Positions 60,289-64,000 of a DNA stretch of 64,000 bases are shown in pieces. Each line of letters starts with the position of its first letter. Position 1 is the first letter of the stretch. The notes below the pieces were generated by a model. That model saw only the letters and a list, made by a program, of their open reading frames with translations. It searched no databases and had not been told where the DNA came from. The position numbers and the translations under genes are program-made. The DNA comes from Ignavibacteriales bacterium (GTDB lineage Bacteria; Bacteroidota; Ignavibacteria; Ignavibacteriales; Ignavibacteriaceae): NCBI GenBank assembly GCA_016709155.1, contig JADJEI010000001.1, positions 1,860,001 to 1,924,000 of the forward strand, in the 5' to 3' direction.

Positions 60289-61626
60289 CTAATTTTTTCC
60301 AATTGTAATAAAAGCTTTACTATTTCCATATCCAACAGCAACAATAATATTTCCTTTTATGTCTGTATTTAGAAACTCTACATCATAAAATCCGGATGTG
60401 CTTCTAAAGGTTTTCCAGCTCGCGCCGTTAAAATGAAGCGACTCACCAAATGATCCGCAGAGGAAAATGTTATTGAAAGATGAACCGCGAATTGCATATA
60501 TATAGTATGGTGTTAAATCAGGGTGCAGCGCAATCCACTCATTCGAATTTTCAACAGCCTGTTTCGTGTAGATACCATTTCCTACAACAAAATATTTTCT
60601 ACCGGATTTGAACCATATCCCATTTAAGCTGCCATCGGGTATATTCTCAGTGCTAAGTTCTTCTATGACGCTATTTAACAATTTTAATATTTTTCTTCTT
60701 GGTCCTCGATATTGTTCTGCAGCAACAATAAGAATTTCATTTTCACTAGCTTTGGAATTATACTCTCCCCAGATGTCATATATGTCCAAGTCTGTTCCAC
60801 TTTCTATTTTCTGCCAGCCGCTCGGTCCGGAGTAATGAGCTATAAATCCATTACTACTAACAACGTAAAAATCATTTTTAGATATGCCCCATATTTTGTT
60901 CGCTGAGCCGTTTAATTGTGTAATTAATGAACAATCATTTATAAATTCTGTTCCATCGTAGTGTGTAATACTACCATCAATATGAGCCAAAAGTAAATCA
61001 TCTGCTGAAAAAGAAAAAATTGCTACAATGGGGGGGAACTCCACTCCACCGCAAGCGTTTGTCTTTATCCTCTTCAATTCCCACTGACTTCCATCCCAGT
61101 GAGCAGCATTATAAGCGTTAGGGTCCGGGTTGCCAAGCGAGTCATTCATATATATCTCTCCAACTGCCCAGATGCTATTCTCATCTATTATGGCTACATC
61201 ATAAAGTACACTGGTGCTGTGCTCGCCAAACTCCCAACTCTGCCACGTAAAGTTGTGACTTGTTGTGTCCATCGTGGCTGCGGTTAGTTCGTTGGAGGCT
61301 TGTAGTTGGTAGTTGGTCGCTTCGGCTTTAAACTTATAGGTTTGTTTTGGCAGCAGAGAGTCAATATACAGTAAAGTGTCGTTACAGCACAGACTGATAG
61401 TCCGTGCTACGGAATTGTTTTGTGAATCAGTTTGATTTAACGAAATAGAAATTGGTAAAGGAATATTTGAGGAAGTAAGTCTCAGCCAGAGTTCAGTACT
61501 GGAGGAGTCCTCCAAAGCAAGAGTAAGATTAGCTCCACTATTAACCAATGGCTCACTACTGTCGCAGGAGAGTGAAGTAATGAGAAGAAATAGAGCAAAA
61601 GTTAAATAACTGAGCAACCGAACCAT
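60289..61626 (-). CDS. Lipoprotein with BNR/WD-type repeats
   Basis: A 445-residue lipoprotein. The start at 61626 has GGAGGTG before it, and the lipobox is SLSC. An Ig-like N-terminal part (to about 125) precedes repeats that read like propeller blades: VAIIDENSIWAVGE, HYDGTEF, IWGISKNDFYVVSSNGFIAHY, IRGSSFNNIFLCG. Such proteins of Bacteroidota relatives are surface-exposed, but no activity is known. Confidence 0.7.
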   Translation of the reverse strand: MVRLLSYLTFALFLLITSLSCDSSEPLVNSGANLTLALEDSSSTELWLRLTSSNIPLPISISLNQTDSQNNSVARTISLCCNDTLLYIDSLLPKQTYKFKAEATNYQLQASNELTAATMDTTSHNFTWQSWEFGEHSTSVLYDVAIIDENSIWAVGEIYMNDSLGNPDPNAYNAAHWDGSQWELKRIKTNACGGVEFPPIVAIFSFSADDLLLAHIDGSITHYDGTEFINDCSLITQLNGSANKIWGISKNDFYVVSSNGFIAHYSGPSGWQKIESGTDLDIYDIWGEYNSKASENEILIVAAEQYRGPRRKILKLLNSVIEELSTENIPDGSLNGIWFKSGRKYFVVGNGIYTKQAVENSNEWIALHPDLTPYYIYAIRGSSFNNIFLCGSFGESLHFNGASWKTFRSTSGFYDVEFLNTDIKGNIIVAVGYGNSKAFITIGKN

Positions 61627-61909
61627 ATAAGCACCTCCATCAAAAAACACATTTAAGAAAAATAAGGAGTGAAAATTAAACGGCGGGAATTACCCATAAC
61701 CAAAATTGCACTCCATAATTTCAAGATAACGAATTAGTTAGAGCAACAATAATATCGTTGCTCCACAAAAAATTTTTATTACAACAAAGATGAATTTTGT
61801 TTTAAAAAATCAATCAGTAATAATGTACGAAAGAGGTTTTAAAAAATTGCAGAATTGAAATAAAATATGCGGGTAAAAAATAAGCGCTGAATCTATCGCG
61901 ACAATAAAA

Positions 61910-61944
61910 AAGGCAGCCCCATTAGCTAACGGTAAAGCTGCCTT
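61910..61944. terminator. Hairpin terminator
   Basis: AAGGCAGC (61910-61917) pairs with GCTGCCTT (61937-61944), with an inner partial pairing. It resembles the terminator at 2233-2270 and could end the leftward cytochrome/SIMPL transcript. Confidence 0.75.
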
Positions 61945-61980
61945 AGTTATTAACTCGCCTTTGGCAGTTGTTGTGTTGGG

Positions 61981-62044
61981 GGTCCCCCCCCCCAAAAAAA
62001 AAAAAAAAAAAAAAAAGGGGAAGTCGGGGGGGCACGGGGGGGGG
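61981..62044. other. Homopolymer tract, probable sequence artefact
   Basis: About ten C, then a run of more than twenty A, then mixed G runs. Nothing similar occurs elsewhere in the window, and the composition is unlike any gene or repeat here. It is most likely a misassembled or poor-quality stretch. Confidence 0.7.
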
Positions 62045-62097
62045 AAATAAAGCCTAATTCTGCGTAAGGTGAGTTATTAACTAAAATAATTGTTGTG

Positions 62098-62520
62098 TTA
62101 CCGTGTTAAAAGGTAGTCCGCAATTTTCCCTAAATCTTTTACGTTTTTATTCCCGAAGGAAGGCATCATCTGGTTTGTATATTGTTTGCGGTACTCTTTA
62201 AATCTATCGGAACTCATAAATGAATTCGGGTTACGCAAATAATTTATAAGGTTATCCCTCCCCCAAAATTGTGTTAAGTTTTTTAAAGGAGGACCTAATT
62301 TCGTCCCTGCAAGTTCGGCGCCATGACAATTAACACAGCCAAATGAGGAGAATAATTCTTCTCCGGAAAGTTCTTTAGAAGAGGTAGTTTGCTGCTGCTG
62401 CATCATCGGACCCATTCCGGGATTAGTTACCGGTTCATCTTTTTTTACTGCACGTTGAAGAACAAATAAAAGCAAAAACAATCCTAAAAAAGCAGCGACC
62501 CAAATCTGGGGTTTAGTCAT
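62098..62520 (-). CDS. Membrane-anchored monoheme c-type cytochrome
   Basis: A 140-residue cytochrome c class I. One N-terminal helix (residues 7-22) anchors it. The heme is bound by Cys62 and Cys65 with His66 in GCVNCHGAEL; the sixth ligand is probably Met118 or Met119 in QMMPSF. A QQQQ linker joins anchor and domain. It lies 23 bases after a SIMPL gene. It could carry electrons to an oxidase. Confidence 0.9.
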   Translation of the reverse strand: MTKPQIWVAAFLGLFLLLFVLQRAVKKDEPVTNPGMGPMMQQQQTTSSKELSGEELFSSFGCVNCHGAELAGTKLGPPLKNLTQFWGRDNLINYLRNPNSFMSSDRFKEYRKQYTNQMMPSFGNKNVKDLGKIADYLLTR

Positions 62521-62543
62521 ATAAATATTTCCTTGTGATTAAA

Positions 62544-63359
62544 TTATTTTATTTCAAATGACGCATTAACCACAGCCGTTATTTCTTTCTCGATAGAACT
62601 GAGATCATTAACACCATAGTCTGAAACTTCGTTAGAAAGTCTCGGGGTTATCTGAAGCACCCCCATCCTCGCATTTCGCATAGGTCCGAGATCGCGATCT
62701 GTAGCTTCGGCTATTTTTTGAGCACGTATCATTGCGTCTTTGGCAGCGGCGGCTTGAATTTCAATTTTAAGTTCGGCAATTTTTGTGAAGTGATATTCAG
62801 GCATTTCAACCGTAAAGCTTACCCCTTGTTCGACAAGTGAAGTAATATCAAGTGAAATTTCTTTTATCTTATTCACATCGGTTGATTGGATTTCAATTCT
62901 CTGATTGTAAACATAGCCAATCACATTTCCGGTTTGATAACCATTAGAATTCAATTCATAAACAGGGTAACTGTTGATTGTGAAAAATTCAATTTTATCT
63001 TTTGGAAATCCTTTACGATTGAGATATGAAATCAAAATTGGCTTCTGGCGATTTAATTCCTTGTAAGCTGCATCTGCCGAAAATGACTGTACAGAAATTG
63101 TTCCCCGCAAAACTCCAAGATCGGAAGTGATATATTTTTTTGCAGAACCAGTTACAGTAATTGTTTGATTTGCTGTTTGATTCGAACGCCATGCGGTGGT
63201 AAAGATAATTACACCAATAATAAAACAGATTCCTATTATTCCAAAAGGGATCAGAAGATGATTTTTTATTTTCCATAATTTTACTCTAAATATTAAATTG
63301 AATTTCAATTGAAACTTATCAAAATGCAGATGTTTTAACAAACATTTTGAAGCCGCCAT
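62544..63359 (-). CDS. SIMPL (DUF541) domain protein
   Basis: A protein of up to 271 residues with one transmembrane helix near residues 36-56 (LLIPFGIIGICFIIGVIIF) and then the DUF541 domain: TITVTGSAKKYITSDLG, ... GYVYNQRIEIQS, and C-terminal helices with AAAKDAMIRAQKIAEATDRDLG. The exact start is uncertain; no strong ribosome site precedes the ATG at 63359 and the first 30 residues are unlike the family. Function unknown. Confidence 0.8.
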   Translation of the reverse strand: MAASKCLLKHLHFDKFQLKFNLIFRVKLWKIKNHLLIPFGIIGICFIIGVIIFTTAWRSNQTANQTITVTGSAKKYITSDLGVLRGTISVQSFSADAAYKELNRQKPILISYLNRKGFPKDKIEFFTINSYPVYELNSNGYQTGNVIGYVYNQRIEIQSTDVNKIKEISLDITSLVEQGVSFTVEMPEYHFTKIAELKIEIQAAAAKDAMIRAQKIAEATDRDLGPMRNARMGVLQITPRLSNEVSDYGVNDLSSIEKEITAVVNASFEIK

Positions 63360-63439
63360 TTCAATAAAGATTTTGATAATCTAAATAATTCGATATAATA
63401 TTTCCTATATTCACCTATAAAATGATTTGAAAATTTGAA

Positions 63440-64000
63440 ATGAAAAAAAAACATAACAAACTTATAAACGAAAAGAGCCTTTATTTACTCCAGCATGCTT
63501 ACAATCCCGTAAACTGGTATCCGTGGGGCGATGAAGCATTTGAAAAAGCTAAGCGTGAAGACAAACCTATTTTCCTTTCGATTGGTTATTCGACATGTCA
63601 TTGGTGCCACGTTATGGAAAAAGAATCATTTGAAGATGAAGAAGTTGCAGCTTTGATGAACGAAAATTTTATTTCAATAAAAGTTGATAGAGAAGAACGA
63701 CCCGACATTGACGGAATTTATATGTCCGTTACTCAAATGATGACAGGCGGGGGCGGCTGGCCAATGACCGTGATTATGACTCCGGATAAAAAACCTTTCT
63801 TTGCAGGGACATATTTCCCGAAACATCAGAAATATAATCGTATAGGATTGATGGAATTGATTCCCCGTTTGGATGATGCTTGGAAAAATAAAAGAGATGA
63901 AATACTAAAAGCCTCAGATGATATATCACTTTCGCTGCAAACTCCCCTCCAGCAAAATCAAACTAATCAACTTGGTTTAGAAACACTTGATAAAGCTTAT
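63440..64000 (+). CDS. DUF255/thioredoxin-domain protein (YyaL-like), cut by window edge
   Basis: The first 187 residues of a large protein of the YyaL/spermatogenesis-associated 20 group. It has the family's start HAYNPVNWYPWGDEAF and the CHWCHVM thioredoxin-like motif, then ERPDIDGIYM and GGGGWPMTVIMTPD. The frame is open to the right edge, so the C-terminal (alpha/alpha barrel) part is outside the window. ATG at 63440 is preceded by an AT-rich spacer. Confidence 0.93.
   Translation, partial: MKKKHNKLINEKSLYLLQHAYNPVNWYPWGDEAFEKAKREDKPIFLSIGYSTCHWCHVMEKESFEDEEVAALMNENFISIKVDREERPDIDGIYMSVTQMMTGGGGWPMTVIMTPDKKPFFAGTYFPKHQKYNRIGLMELIPRLDDAWKNKRDEILKASDDISLSLQTPLQQNQTNQLGLETLDKAY

Larger units (their letters stand above)
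61627..62097. other. 471-bp intergenic region
   Basis: No gene. It holds the terminator at 61910-61944, an inverted repeat partner pair (61947-61961 and 62065-62080) and the homopolymer tract at 61981-62044, which may be an artefact. Confidence 0.5.

Overview
The window is an AT-rich bacterial chromosome segment. It most likely comes from the Bacteroidota/Chlorobi/Ignavibacteria side of the tree; this is inferred from gene content, not from a marker gene. The clues are a type IX secretion-type C-terminal sorting fragment, many secreted beta-rich proteins with short signal peptides, lamin-tail/CARDB proteins, a DUF6588-like outer-membrane protein and short low-G+C intergenic spacers. I recognised no rRNA or tRNA genes and no CRISPR array.

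Most of the window is housekeeping. From left to right: a partial POT/MFS transporter; an SPFH/ribbon-helix-helix operon; a DMT-type permease; an ATP-grasp enzyme; a leftward operon DUF3109-rpoN-ICMT-hslV-hslU; an SDR; a giant lamin-tail/CARDB repeat protein; an acyl-CoA dehydrogenase; and a C1 peptidase. Then comes gatE - Bro-N - gatD, an archaeal-type tRNA-dependent glutamine amidotransferase with an antirepressor-like gene between its two subunits. Positions 24-31 kb look accessory: a 21-bp tandem-repeat array, rsgA, a two-gene ATPase/TOPRIM-like module that could be an anti-phage system, an IS200-type element and gene fragments.

From 31 to 48 kb the genes are rRNA methyltransferases (rsmI, rlmD-like), an S9 peptidase, a Nudix enzyme, recN, hemW, gdhA, an M24 peptidase, recQ and a ychF-like gene. 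A Xre regulator and a second 21-bp repeat array follow at 48-49 kb. The right end (49-64 kb) holds secreted proteins, trhO, isocitrate dehydrogenase, a class II photolyase, rseP, dxr, a heme-tagged outer-membrane barrel, a c-type cytochrome, a SIMPL protein and the start of a DUF255/thioredoxin-domain gene.

A caution for any reader: 13 genes carry 16 single-base-type frameshifts, nearly all at homopolymers and restored by changing one base, and there is a nonsense homopolymer tract at 61,981-62,044. These look like sequencing or assembly errors rather than pseudogenes, so I list the split genes as single loci.
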